Made by a program: the position numbers and the translations under genes
Source: a virus
Virus record (IMG/VR): IMGVR_UViG_3300037294_000302
Location: 1-31,328 of that record
Strand: one strand, 5' to 3'
Length of the DNA stretch: 31,328 nt
Part shown: in pieces, positions 13,703 through 20,795 of the stretch
How the letters are laid out: each line of letters begins with the position of its first letter
Numbering within the stretch: position 1 is the first letter of the stretch
The notes under the pieces: model-generated
Database searches by the model: none
The model's input: the letters and a program-made list of their open reading frames with translations, nothing else
Told to the model about the DNA's origin: nothing

Positions 13703-13746
13703 GCGACGTAATCGAAAAAAAGGATTTGTCCACCACACGGACTACG

Positions 13747-13782
13747 TAAATTAGGCGATTGGGGTATCAGTCGCCGAATTTA
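13747..13782 (+). other. Long imperfect hairpin downstream of the tRNA-like sequence
   Basis: TAAATT (13747-13752) pairs with AATTTA (13777-13782). After an A/G mismatch GGCGATT (13754-13760) pairs with AGTCGCC (13769-13775) with one G-U, closing an 8-base loop GGGGTATC. It belongs to the string of structures in the control region; no function can be assigned. Confidence 0.5.
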
Positions 13783-13789
13783 TTTCAAT

Positions 13790-13828
13790 TGCGAAAAGGT
13801 TTATATCGGTTCGACTCCGATACTCGCA
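13790..13828 (+). other. Acceptor/T-arm minihelix-like sequence
   Basis: A T-arm with canonical loop (ATCGG, TTCGACT, CCGAT at 13805-13821) is enclosed by TGCGA (13790-13794) and TCGCA (13824-13828). Only about ten bases stand where D and anticodon arms would be. This looks like a second, more reduced tRNA relic or a tRNA minihelix mimic, 88 bases after the first. Confidence 0.4.
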
Positions 13829-13978
13829 ACTCTGTTTTGATTGAATAGATTAATTTAATTACCCTGATTATGTCGGTGTATATTTTCAACCGAAAAAAGA
13901 TTTTTCCATATTTTGTTGTTTAGGGTAGAGTAATATCCCTGCTTCTGGCGGGGTATATTTTAACCTTCACAAAGACAT

Positions 13979-14036
13979 TCCGTTAGCTACTCCGTGTTTA
14001 TTCATTTGATTCTGAAAAAACTGAGTAGTTAACGGA
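13979..14036. repeat. Inverted repeat, 13 of 14 bases complementary
   Basis: TCCGTTAGCTACTC (13979-13992) and GAGTAGTTAACGGA (14023-14036) can pair with one mismatch around a 30-base loop. The same CGTTAG/CTAACG core recurs in the leader RNA at 14131-14137 and 14244-14250. Between 13830 and 13978 I see only shorter pairings, such as ATATCCC (about 13934-13940) with GGGGTATAT and a repeat of GTATATTTT. Confidence 0.45.
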
Positions 14037-14084
14037 TTATTTCAACAACGGTACTGTAATTTCTGAAATACCTGATGTTATTGA

Positions 14085-14115
14085 TTTGATGCCAACGAAA
14101 TAAGTATTATCTTTG
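14085..14115 (+). promoter_or_regulatory. Consensus Bacteroidota promoter for the leader RNA and late operon
   Basis: TTTG (14085-14088), exactly 19 bases, then TATCTTTG (14108-14115), a full match to TTTG-N19-TAnnTTTG. The expected start, a few bases downstream (about 14120), coincides with the 5' edge of the folded leader. This is the best promoter match in the window. Confidence 0.72.
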
Positions 14116-14117
14116 TA

Positions 14118-14266
14118 GCGCTCAAAACAACTAACGGTCACAAAAGCCGTACTTCATTAGTCGGCATTTTTTATGCCTTCTTTTTTCTATACATCGTTAA
14201 AGCGGTGTCATTTTCGCTAATCGGATTGAATGCCGATATATGTCCGTTAGGATGTTTTGAGCAGCG
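14118..14266 (+). ncRNA. Structured leader RNA with possible attenuator
   Basis: A closing stem joins GCTCAAAACA (14120-14129) with TGTTTTGAGC (14253-14262), then CTAACGG (14131-14137) with CCGTTAG (14244-14250). Inside, GCCG (14146-14149) can pair with CGGC (14162-14165). GGCAT (14163-14167) can form a short hairpin with ATGCC (14173-14177), followed by TTCTTTTTTCT, which resembles a terminator. TCGGCAT (14161-14167) can instead pair with ATGCCGA (14230-14236), excluding that hairpin. The element starts at the predicted transcription start and ends about 50 bases before the Rha start. It may be a riboswitch-like attenuator, a protein-sensing leader or a stand-alone phage RNA. Confidence 0.6.
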
Positions 14267-14318
14267 TATCATGGCATCGCTTTTTTGTGCCTATCACTTT
14301 CATAACTGATAAATACAA

Positions 14319-14903
14319 ATGAAAGACTTAATTCAAAATTCTGAAAAAATGATGTCCAGTAAGCTAATCGCCGAAAGGACTGGAAAGTTACACACTAATG
14401 TGGTTCGTGATATTCGCAATATGATGGATGAATTAGATGAATCACATTTGAGTCATCTAAATTATCGTGAAACAAAGGACAACAGAGGGTACACCGCCGA
14501 AGTCTTCCTAAACGAACGCTTATCGCTTTGTCTTGCGTCGGGTTACTCTATCAAACTTCGAATGATGATAATCGACGACTGGGCAAGCATGAAGACACAA
14601 GCCCAACTTCCCCAAGACCCCATCATATTAATGCGGTTGCAACAAATCGAGTTCGATAGCCGATTAAAACAAGTTGAAGCAAGAATAACGACAAGGCCAG
14701 AATACTTCACAATTGCCAGGTATGGTTCGCTGAAAGGAATACAAGTTGGATTGAAACGAGCCGCTGAACTTGGTCGCAAAGCATCAAATATTTGCAAGGC
14801 GAACGGTTACGAAATGGACACAATCCCCGACCCCCGATTCGGACGGGTGAAACTCTACCCCATTAAGGTTTTAGATTTGCTTTTCAATACCAGTATAGCG
14901 TAA
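14319..14903 (+). CDS. rha: Rha-family phage regulatory protein
   Basis: A 194-aa protein whose first 90 residues match the Rha domain: MSSKLIAERTGKLHTNVVRD, later ETKDNRGYTAEVFLNERLSL and ASGYSIKLRMMIIDDW. A helical linker follows, then a C-terminal domain (YFTIARYGSLKGIQVGLKRA... DPRFGRVKLYPIKVLDLLF) of the type found in phage antirepressors. Rha proteins affect phage growth in some hosts and are thought to regulate transcription, though the mechanism is not settled. Here it heads the plus operon behind a folded leader, a position suited to a controlled regulator. A perfect hairpin follows its stop. Confidence 0.85.
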   Translation: MKDLIQNSEKMMSSKLIAERTGKLHTNVVRDIRNMMDELDESHLSHLNYRETKDNRGYTAEVFLNERLSLCLASGYSIKLRMMIIDDWASMKTQAQLPQDPIILMRLQQIEFDSRLKQVEARITTRPEYFTIARYGSLKGIQVGLKRAAELGRKASNICKANGYEMDTIPDPRFGRVKLYPIKVLDLLFNTSIA

Positions 14904-14910
14904 TTCATCA

Positions 14911-14938
14911 AATCCTACGGTCAACCTGCCGTAGGATT
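14911..14938 (+). terminator. Perfect 10-bp hairpin after the Rha gene
   Basis: AATCCTACGG (14911-14920) pairs with CCGTAGGATT (14929-14938) around an 8-base loop. It is followed by AAATCAAAAAATG, not a T-run, so a classic intrinsic terminator is uncertain; it could be a partial terminator or an mRNA-stabilising stem. Confidence 0.5.
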
Positions 14939-14956
14939 AAATCAAAAAATGCAATT

Positions 14957-15175
14957 ATGGACCTGAAAGATTCAACCTATATTGTAATCGAAAGGCTCAC
15001 GTGCAATTATTACCTCAAAAGATTGACGCCAACATTGTGGCGAAGAACCGAAAGACCCAAATTCATTATAACGCTAATGACTCAATCAGAAGTTGTCGAT
15101 TTCGTAAATGAATCAAAAGAACTTGGATGGTCGGTCGAACGTTGGTCAGAACAATTAAAATGGAAAAATCGCTGA
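14957..15175 (+). CDS. Hypothetical protein, 72 aa
   Basis: MDLKDSTYIVIERLTCNYYL, and later FIITLMTQSEVVDFVNESKE. Two strand-like segments and a helix, ending with W-S-V-E-R-W-S-E-Q-L-K. No family is recognised. It lies between the Rha gene and the methyltransferase. The next 98 bases (15176-15273) hold a T-run and AT-rich DNA but no gene. Confidence 0.6.
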   Translation: MDLKDSTYIVIERLTCNYYLKRLTPTLWRRTERPKFIITLMTQSEVVDFVNESKELGWSVERWSEQLKWKNR

Positions 15176-15273
15176 AGCAATCAATCCAAGAAAAACAGAC
15201 TTTTTTTTAAACTTAAAATCGCTATATTGCGTTATATTACAATGTAAAATATGTGGGGGAAGTCAGAAATTTT

Positions 15274-16419
15274 ATGCAAGTAGTTGATATAACAAGAATT
15301 TTAGAGAATCAGGATAACCCTAGAACAATTAGTAGCGAAAAGTTTGAGAAACTCGTAAAGTCAATAAAAGACTTCCCCGAAATGCTTAAACTTCGCCCTA
15401 TCGTAGTAAATAACGATATGATAGTACTGGGAGGAAACATGAGACTAAGAGCGTGTAAAGAGGCTGGGTTAAAAGAAGTCTCAATAATAAAGGCAGAAGA
15501 TTTAACCCCAGAGCAGCAAAAAGAATTTATTATAAAAGATAATGTAGGATTTGGGACGTGGGATTGGGATATACTTGCTAACGAATGGGATGCAGACGAA
15601 ATAACGGAGTGGGGATTGGATATCCCTAATTTTGAAGTAGAACAATTGGCAGCCGAAGAAGATGACTTCGATACAACTCCACCGGACGACCCATTTACTG
15701 TATTAGGAGACTTGTACGAAATTGGAGAACATAGACTGCTTTGCGGTGATAGTACTTGCAGTGATACAGTTGCCAAATTGATGAATGGCGAAAAAGCTGA
15801 TATGGTTTTCACTGACCCGCCGTACGGGATAAATGTAGTTCAAGGGAATAAGTTTGGAGGAGACAAGATTGTTCCCGCTAAACAATATAGTAAAGTAATC
15901 GGGGATGAGACAACCGACACAGCAAGGGATTTTTATAATAATTGTGTCTCTTTAGGGATGGAAAATTTCATTATTTGGGGAGGTAATTATTTCACAGATT
16001 TTTTAGATCCTTCTATGTGCTGGATAGTATGGGATAAAGAAAATACGGGGAACTTTGCTGATGTAGAACTGGCATGGACATCTTTTGATAAGGCGGTTAA
16101 GTTATATAAATGGCAATGGAATGGAATGATACGAAAAGGAGATAAGACTATCGAAGGAAAAACAAGGGTTCATCCAACACAAAAACCCGTGGGATTGTTT
16201 GTCGATATATTTAAAGACTTTGAATTTAAAATATGCTTTGATGGATTTTTAGGTTCTGGATCAACAATTGTAGCATCCCACCAGCTAAAACGCAAATGTT
16301 ACGGGATGGAATTAGACCCCAAGTATTGCGATGTTATTGTAAATAGAATGTATAAATTAGACCCAAGTTTAGTAATAAAAAGAAACGGCGAGTTATGGCA
16401 TACGAAACAAGAGAATTAG
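15274..16419 (+). CDS. ParB-like nuclease-domain / DNA methyltransferase fusion
   Basis: A 381-aa protein. Residues 1-90 form a ParB/sulfiredoxin-like domain (LENQDNPRTIS, IVVNNDMIVLGGNMRLRACK). The rest is an N6/N4 DNA methyltransferase: catalytic DPPYG (181-185), HPTQKP (300-305) and the AdoMet loop FDGFLGSGST (322-331). The order, catalytic motif before the AdoMet loop, is that of the beta class. This fusion is common beside phage terminases and may mark phage DNA against host restriction or guide packaging. The ATG at 15274 is preferred to a GTG at 15253. AGA and GGA codons look more frequent than in the head genes, suggesting a separate origin. It overlaps the small terminase by 25 bases. 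Confidence 0.88.
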   Translation: MQVVDITRILENQDNPRTISSEKFEKLVKSIKDFPEMLKLRPIVVNNDMIVLGGNMRLRACKEAGLKEVSIIKAEDLTPEQQKEFIIKDNVGFGTWDWDILANEWDADEITEWGLDIPNFEVEQLAAEEDDFDTTPPDDPFTVLGDLYEIGEHRLLCGDSTCSDTVAKLMNGEKADMVFTDPPYGINVVQGNKFGGDKIVPAKQYSKVIGDETTDTARDFYNNCVSLGMENFIIWGGNYFTDFLDPSMCWIVWDKENTGNFADVELAWTSFDKAVKLYKWQWNGMIRKGDKTIEGKTRVHPTQKPVGLFVDIFKDFEFKICFDGFLGSGSTIVASHQLKRKCYGMELDPKYCDVIVNRMYKLDPSLVIKRNGELWHTKQEN

Positions 16420-16769
16420 AACGTCAGGCACTTGAAGCGATAGAGAAACATAAACTGTTTTTTATCGAGGACATTGTTGCTTATATGCCATGTTCTGCCG
16501 CTACCTTTTACAACCATGAATTAGAGAAATTAGAGACCATTAAAGACGCTCTAACGAAAGTTAAGACCGAAATCAAGGTTTCCATGAGGTCAAAGTGGTA
16601 CAAGTCGCAGAACGCCACGTTACAGCTTGCTTTGATGAAGTTATTGAGTAGCGAAAAGGAACTTCGACAACTATCTATGCAGCACGTTGAAAGCAAGCAG
16701 GAAATGACATTTGTTTGGAACGAAACTAAGAATTATGGACCTGACGAGGAAACAGACCAAAGCACTTGA
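16395..16769 (+). CDS. Small terminase subunit (putative)
   Basis: A 124-aa protein directly before the large terminase, overlapping it by 35 bases. It begins with an HTH-like unit: LEAIEKHKLFFIEDIVAYMP then CSAATFYNHELEKLETIKDA, where the C-S-A-A-T-F-Y part resembles a recognition helix. A long charged helix follows, likely for ring assembly. Position and layout fit a TerS that recognises the packaging site and hands DNA to TerL. Sequence identity to a named TerS family is not evident, so the call leans on context. Confidence 0.75.
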   Translation: MAYETRELERQALEAIEKHKLFFIEDIVAYMPCSAATFYNHELEKLETIKDALTKVKTEIKVSMRSKWYKSQNATLQLALMKLLSSEKELRQLSMQHVESKQEMTFVWNETKNYGPDEETDQST

Positions 16770-18042
16770 TTCGTTAGAATCGAACGAGGTTAACGAACTT
16801 GTCTTCGGCGGCGGTGCGGGTGGTGCAAAGTCTTTCCTCGGGTGTTTTTGGATAATTAAATCAGCCCTGAAATATCCCGAAACCCGTTGGATAATCGGCA
16901 GGGCGAAACTTTCAACCCTGAAAGAAACTACACTTAATTCATTTTTTGCCGTTGCTAAAATACAAGGCATGAAAGCTGATGTACACTACAAGTATAATCA
17001 GCAATCCAAAACAATCACGCTAAATAACGGCTCGGTAATACTTCTAAAAGATTTATTCCTATACCCGTCCGACCCAGAGTTTGACGAACTCGGTTCACTT
17101 GAAATTACGGGTGCATTTGTAGACGAATGTAATCAAATCGTTTACAAGGCGTGGACTATCCTAAAATCAAGAATTCGATATAAGTTAGACGAATACGGAA
17201 TCACGCCCACCATTTTAGGAACGTGTAACCCCGCAAAAAACTGGGTTTATACCGAGTTCTACAAGCCGCACAAGGATAAGGCGTTACCTAAAAATAAACG
17301 CTTTATTCAGGCTCTTTTAACAGACAACCCGTTTATCTCAAAGCATTACAAAGATAATTTAATATCATTACCGGAAGCGTCTAAACAGCGTTTGTTATTC
17401 GGGAACTGGGAGTACGACGACGATAAATCAATATTAATTCCCTACGAAAATATATTAAACACTTTCACAAACGCTTTTGTAGATTCAGGCACAAAGTATA
17501 TTGTTGCCGACATCGCCCGATTTGGTGGAGATAAGACGGTTATCGGCGTTTGGTCTGGACTTCGATTATTTAAGATTGTGACCATTGACAAAAGTGGGTT
17601 AGATGAAGTCAAAGAAGAGTTAGAAAGATTGCGGACACAATACCAAATCCCATTATCAAATATAATCGTAGACGAAGATGGTGTAGGCGGCGGTGTCGTA
17701 GACTTCATGAAATGCAAAGGATTTGTGAACGGGTCTAAAGCCCTGAAAAATGGCACAGTAGAGCAAAATTACCGCAACTTAAAAACTCAATGCTATTATG
17801 GAATTAGCGATTTGATTAATAATAACTTGATTTATTTCGGCATTGACGGCGTAGCCAAAGAAAAACTAATCGAAGAACTTCAATATGTCAAGCAAAAGAA
17901 TATGGACAAGGACGGGAAACTTGAAATAATGAGCAAAGAGGACGTAAAAGAGCAGTTGGGGCGTTCCCCCGATTACTCCGATATGGTCATGATGCGTTAC
18001 TGGTTCGAAATAAAGCCCAGCTTATCGTGGGAAGTTGCATAG
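16735..18042 (+). CDS. terL: Large terminase subunit
   Basis: A 435-aa packaging motor. ATPase motifs: Walker A variant FGGGAGGAKS (24-33), Walker B FVDE (128-131) and coupling motif GTCNP (162-166). Nuclease domain: VADIARFGGD with D259 and D266, IIVDEDGVGGG with D313 and D315, and SPDYSD near 412-416, giving the acidic metal cluster of the RNase H-like fold. It resembles PBSX/Terminase_3-type proteins. It cuts concatemers and pumps DNA into the prohead through the portal encoded next. The start at 16735 is an ATG; a TTG at 16711 in the same frame is rejected. Confidence 0.95.
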   Translation: MDLTRKQTKALDSLESNEVNELVFGGGAGGAKSFLGCFWIIKSALKYPETRWIIGRAKLSTLKETTLNSFFAVAKIQGMKADVHYKYNQQSKTITLNNGSVILLKDLFLYPSDPEFDELGSLEITGAFVDECNQIVYKAWTILKSRIRYKLDEYGITPTILGTCNPAKNWVYTEFYKPHKDKALPKNKRFIQALLTDNPFISKHYKDNLISLPEASKQRLLFGNWEYDDDKSILIPYENILNTFTNAFVDSGTKYIVADIARFGGDKTVIGVWSGLRLFKIVTIDKSGLDEVKEELERLRTQYQIPLSNIIVDEDGVGGGVVDFMKCKGFVNGSKALKNGTVEQNYRNLKTQCYYGISDLINNNLIYFGIDGVAKEKLIEELQYVKQKNMDKDGKLEIMSKEDVKEQLGRSPDYSDMVMMRYWFEIKPSLSWEVA

Positions 18043-18066
18043 AACACTATTTTTTTCGTACATTTG
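18035..18066 (+). promoter_or_regulatory. Candidate internal promoter before the portal gene
   Basis: TACATTTG (18059-18066) matches the TAnnTTTG -7 element; TTG at 18035-18037 is 21 bases upstream, slightly long for the usual spacing. It would start a transcript about 35-40 bases before the portal gene. Confidence 0.35.
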
Positions 18067-18088
18067 TCCTGCCAAGACCCGTTAATGC

Positions 18089-18109
18089 TGCGTTCTTAAT
18101 TTGAACGCA
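18089..18109 (+). promoter_or_regulatory. Hairpin abutting the portal start codon
   Basis: TGCGTTC (18089-18095) pairs perfectly with GAACGCA (18103-18109) around TTAATTT; the ATG of the portal gene begins at 18110. The stem occupies the ribosome-binding region and could limit or regulate portal translation, where dosage matters (one ring per head). Confidence 0.45.
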
Positions 18110-19414
18110 ATGAAATCCAACTATAACGAGATTATTTTCGATTACGTCAAGAACGTAAATCTTCAGCATTCTGCTCCACTACACAAGTACGCAGATTTGT
18201 ATCAAGTCAACTCCATTCTATTTGCCCTGATGAATTACAAGGCAGAGAAAGCGAGTCAGGCCAAACCCATGTTATACAAGGTAAAAGACCAAGAAGCCGC
18301 AAAAGACTTTCACAAGTTTAATGGTTTTGCAAAAGATACCTATGAAACTAAGCTACTCAAAAAAGCAAAAGAAAAGGGAGTCGAAGAGATTTACCTAGAC
18401 GACATTACCGTTACATCCCCTTATTATCGAACAAAACGACTGCTTACTAAGCCAAACGAAACGCAATCGTTCGGAGAATTTATTTACAGCTTATCTGCTT
18501 TTTACGATATTTCTGGGTTTAACCTGATTAATACACAGAAAGTAGATGGTCAAGTCGCTGCGTTATATTCCTTGCCAACTCACCAACTCACTATCGAAGG
18601 TGGAAGCCCGCAGGACCCAGTTAAGGCATATCAGTATGATGGGTTATTCACCCAAAAGTTTGACCCAAAAGACTGTCACGCTTTGCGTTCGTTTAGCACA
18701 AATTACAATAAGATGGGTTCGCACCTGTACGGAACGTCAAAAGTTCAAGTATGCTACGCCGACCTTCAAACCTACATCGCAGCATTAGAGCGAGAGCATT
18801 CAGCTTTCAAGACGGGAGATTCCGCACATTTGCTCTTCCCGAAAAACGCAGATGCCCAAATCGAAGCCAGTAACGATAACACGCTTTTGCAAAAGATGCG
18901 TGACGGAATCAGGTCAGCACTCTGGAAGAAAGACGAACACCGTGTCGCCCTCGTTGCTCAGGAATTAGGACATATTAACTTAGCAAACCCAATCGGGCAA
19001 AGTATCACGCTAGAAGTCAAGAAGGATATTCGCGAAATATTAGCGGCGGTATTCATGTTGCCGCCCGAAGTTGTTTTTAACGAATCGTCATCCAGCACAT
19101 ACAATAACGGTAAGGAGAACGGGCGTAGAGCGTTACATCTTGGTGTATTCCCCTTTCTTAACAAACAAGAAGAAATATTATCGGAGGAAATTATTAGACC
19201 CCAAGCAGGATTAAAGTTCTGCTTCGACAAAACCACTTACGACGAATTAACATTTGATAAGGTCGAAGAAATGGCGAAAATGAAAGACATCGACTTTTTA
19301 ACCCGCAAAGAAAAACGTCAATGGTTTGATTATGGCGATGTAAGCGAGGGCGATACGTTTGAAGATGCAATAGAGCCAGTAACCCCCTTAAATTTTGATT
19401 ATGGAAACAGTTGA
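18110..19414 (+). CDS. Portal protein
   Basis: A 434-aa protein in the position and with the features of HK97/SPP1-type portals: an N-terminal helical region (MKSNYNEIIFDYVKNVNLQH), TSPYYRTKRLLTKPNETQSF before the wing, a central YSLPTHQLTIEGG strand region and a C-terminal stem/crown helix (LTFDKVEEMAKMKDIDFLTR). Twelve copies form the ring at the head vertex through which DNA enters and to which connectors bind. The ATG at 18110 is chosen over a TTG at 18101. The 3' end overlaps the MuF-like gene by 14 bases. Confidence 0.85.
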   Translation: MKSNYNEIIFDYVKNVNLQHSAPLHKYADLYQVNSILFALMNYKAEKASQAKPMLYKVKDQEAAKDFHKFNGFAKDTYETKLLKKAKEKGVEEIYLDDITVTSPYYRTKRLLTKPNETQSFGEFIYSLSAFYDISGFNLINTQKVDGQVAALYSLPTHQLTIEGGSPQDPVKAYQYDGLFTQKFDPKDCHALRSFSTNYNKMGSHLYGTSKVQVCYADLQTYIAALEREHSAFKTGDSAHLLFPKNADAQIEASNDNTLLQKMRDGIRSALWKKDEHRVALVAQELGHINLANPIGQSITLEVKKDIREILAAVFMLPPEVVFNESSSSTYNNGKENGRRALHLGVFPFLNKQEEILSEEIIRPQAGLKFCFDKTTYDELTFDKVEEMAKMKDIDFLTRKEKRQWFDYGDVSEGDTFEDAIEPVTPLNFDYGNS

Positions 19415-20192
19415 GGAGTTACGATTGCACTATGAGAAGATGAAAGAAAAGAGCGAAGCCCAAACTTACAGAATGGTTCGTGCTTACCTTTATAATACCT
19501 TAATTCGTTACAAGACAATTGCCGTTAACGAAGCCCCCGCAGCAGCCGAAAACAGACTAAACGAAATTCAGCGTGAGGACTTTCAAAAGCTGTTTGAGGA
19601 GATTTATTTAAAAGTTGGACTGTTTTTTTATCAAGATCAAAAAAATAGGTTAGAGCAAAACAAAAATAAAGATACGCCCAATGTCGATTTTTTTAGTTTG
19701 ATTTGGCGGCAAATTGTGGTTAATGCTACTTCGACTTTAGAAATTGCTTCACTAATTACGCGAGTAACTGAAAATACAAAAACTATGATCCGTGCGTTGC
19801 TCGTTAAGGCAGCAGCCGAACGGATGGCTCCCCGTGACATTGCGAAATTATTCAATGCGGAGAAGGTTATCTTTGCGAAGTCTAGGGCGTTAACCATTGC
19901 ACGAACGGAAGTTGGCAGGGCGGCAAGTATTGGCATAGAACAAGCCGCTAAGGACAGTCAATTAGAATTATTAACCGTTTGGCATCATTCCGCAATTGGC
20001 AATTACAGAGAGAACCACAGACCGTTAAATGGGAAGTATGTAAAGAAAGGTGAGGTGTTCAAGGTTGGCGATGTGACAATGAAATACCCGCACGACCCTA
20101 GCGGCGGTGCGAGCGAAGTGATAAACTGCCGTTGCACTCATAGCTACGTTACGCGAAGGTCAGCCGAGGCGTTAGGAATCGAGCGAAGTTAA
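19401..20192 (+). CDS. MuF / SPP1 gp7-like minor head protein
   Basis: A 263-aa protein with the C-terminal MuF fold: ARTEVGRAA (167-175), RENHRPLNGK (203-212), HDPSGG (231-236) and the hallmark INCRC (241-245). The N-terminal half is helical. MuF-like proteins bind the portal, enter the prohead and in some phages accompany DNA into the cell. No extra toxin domain is attached here, since the protein ends soon after NCRC. The ATG at 19401 is chosen over a TTG at 19395. It is followed by a terminator and a reverse-oriented gene. Confidence 0.85.
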   Translation: METVEELRLHYEKMKEKSEAQTYRMVRAYLYNTLIRYKTIAVNEAPAAAENRLNEIQREDFQKLFEEIYLKVGLFFYQDQKNRLEQNKNKDTPNVDFFSLIWRQIVVNATSTLEIASLITRVTENTKTMIRALLVKAAAERMAPRDIAKLFNAEKVIFAKSRALTIARTEVGRAASIGIEQAAKDSQLELLTVWHHSAIGNYRENHRPLNGKYVKKGEVFKVGDVTMKYPHDPSGGASEVINCRCTHSYVTRRSAEALGIERS

Positions 20193-20253
20193 TCGTTTAT
20201 AATCAAGGTCGAGAGTTCTAGTTCTCGCTGAATCACAACCACCCTTTTATTTT

Positions 20254-20278
20254 GCAACTTACCGACAGTTGCGTTTTT
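20254..20278 (+). terminator. Intrinsic terminator after the MuF-like gene
   Basis: GCAACT (20254-20259), a 7-base loop, AGTTGC (20267-20272), then GTTTTT on the plus strand. A second small stem, CGAGA with TCTCG, lies just upstream at about 20210-20226. It would end or weaken the head transcript before the reverse-oriented gene. Confidence 0.6.
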
Positions 20279-20311
20279 GAAACTTTTGATCATTTTTTCA
20301 TCTTGTTAATT

Positions 20312-20698
20312 CTATGAAACTGCACTACGTATTGATAGAATCCTGATAATAACCTGCTCAGATATTTCGTGCTTTTCGCATAAAGTCTTAAGCAATTCGT
20401 AAAATACCGACTCATCCTCAATGCTCACGGAACTATGAGTAGCGGTCAATCCTTTTGACTCTCGCAACTCCGTGCAGATTTCAAGAATGTTATTAGCAAA
20501 TAGCTCACCGTAGCTTATCGCCCCCTTGCTGTCCAGACCGTTGGCGGTTCGCACCTGCGATATGGTCACTTTCCCACGAAACTTTACGCCAAATCTCAAC
20601 TTGGTTTTATCTCTCATATTTTTGCCCGTGTTTGGACTAACTCCGAAGTACTTTGATATGTCTTTGACCTGACATACATAATCGTCATGGTATTTCAT
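20312..20698 (-). CDS. Reverse-oriented accessory protein, possibly a DNA-binding autoregulator
   Basis: A 128-aa protein, alone on the minus strand among head genes. The N-terminal part (CQVKDISKYFGVSPNTGKNM) looks like a helix-turn-helix, followed by a basic strand pair (LRFGVKFRGKVTISQVRTAN) and a helical C-terminus. The start at 20698 is chosen over 20740 because the longer frame runs through the promoter and the repeats. It carries its own promoter and two operator-like repeats, and a terminator lies beyond its 3' end. This independent unit is typical of a moron: a gene added by transfer and perhaps expressed in a lysogen. No family is recognised. Confidence 0.65.
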   Translation of the reverse strand: MKYHDDYVCQVKDISKYFGVSPNTGKNMRDKTKLRFGVKFRGKVTISQVRTANGLDSKGAISYGELFANNILEICTELRESKGLTATHSSVSIEDESVFYELLKTLCEKHEISEQVIIRILSIRSAVS

Positions 20699-20699
20699 T

Positions 20700-20759
20700 T
20701 GAAGTACATATAAGTAATGGTGAAGTACAAATATAGCCAAACCGTTCCATTATCGCAAT
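20700..20759 (-). promoter_or_regulatory. Promoter with two operator-like repeats for the reverse gene
   Basis: On the minus strand ATTG (20756-20759), 20 bases, then TATATTTG (20728-20735), a full TAnnTTTG match. GTACTTCA occurs twice in the same orientation, at 20721-20728 and 20700-20707, with 21 bp (two helical turns) between starts. The first copy abuts the -7 element near the expected transcription start and the second touches the start codon. A repressor bound here would block its own promoter. Confidence 0.55.
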
Positions 20760-20795
20760 ATTAATATGTTAGTTTGTATAAAACGGGGTAATAAT

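Noticed and set aside
13554-13736. 60-aa minus-strand ORF reading GLDSNQRQTTGSNQLSYP
   Set aside because: This is the well-known false protein obtained by translating the antisense strand of a tRNA; it covers the tRNA-like sequence at 13641-13702.
15309-15812. 167-aa minus-strand ORF, serine-rich
   Set aside because: Antisense shadow of the ParB-methyltransferase gene; low-complexity S/I/F content.
20206-20245. Possible tRNA 3' fragment (GGTC, GAGAGTTCTAGTTCTC) as an attachment site
   Set aside because: The T-loop lacks the conserved purine, the stem pairs only when shifted, and no matching copy or integrase is in the window; more simply a small hairpin before the terminator.
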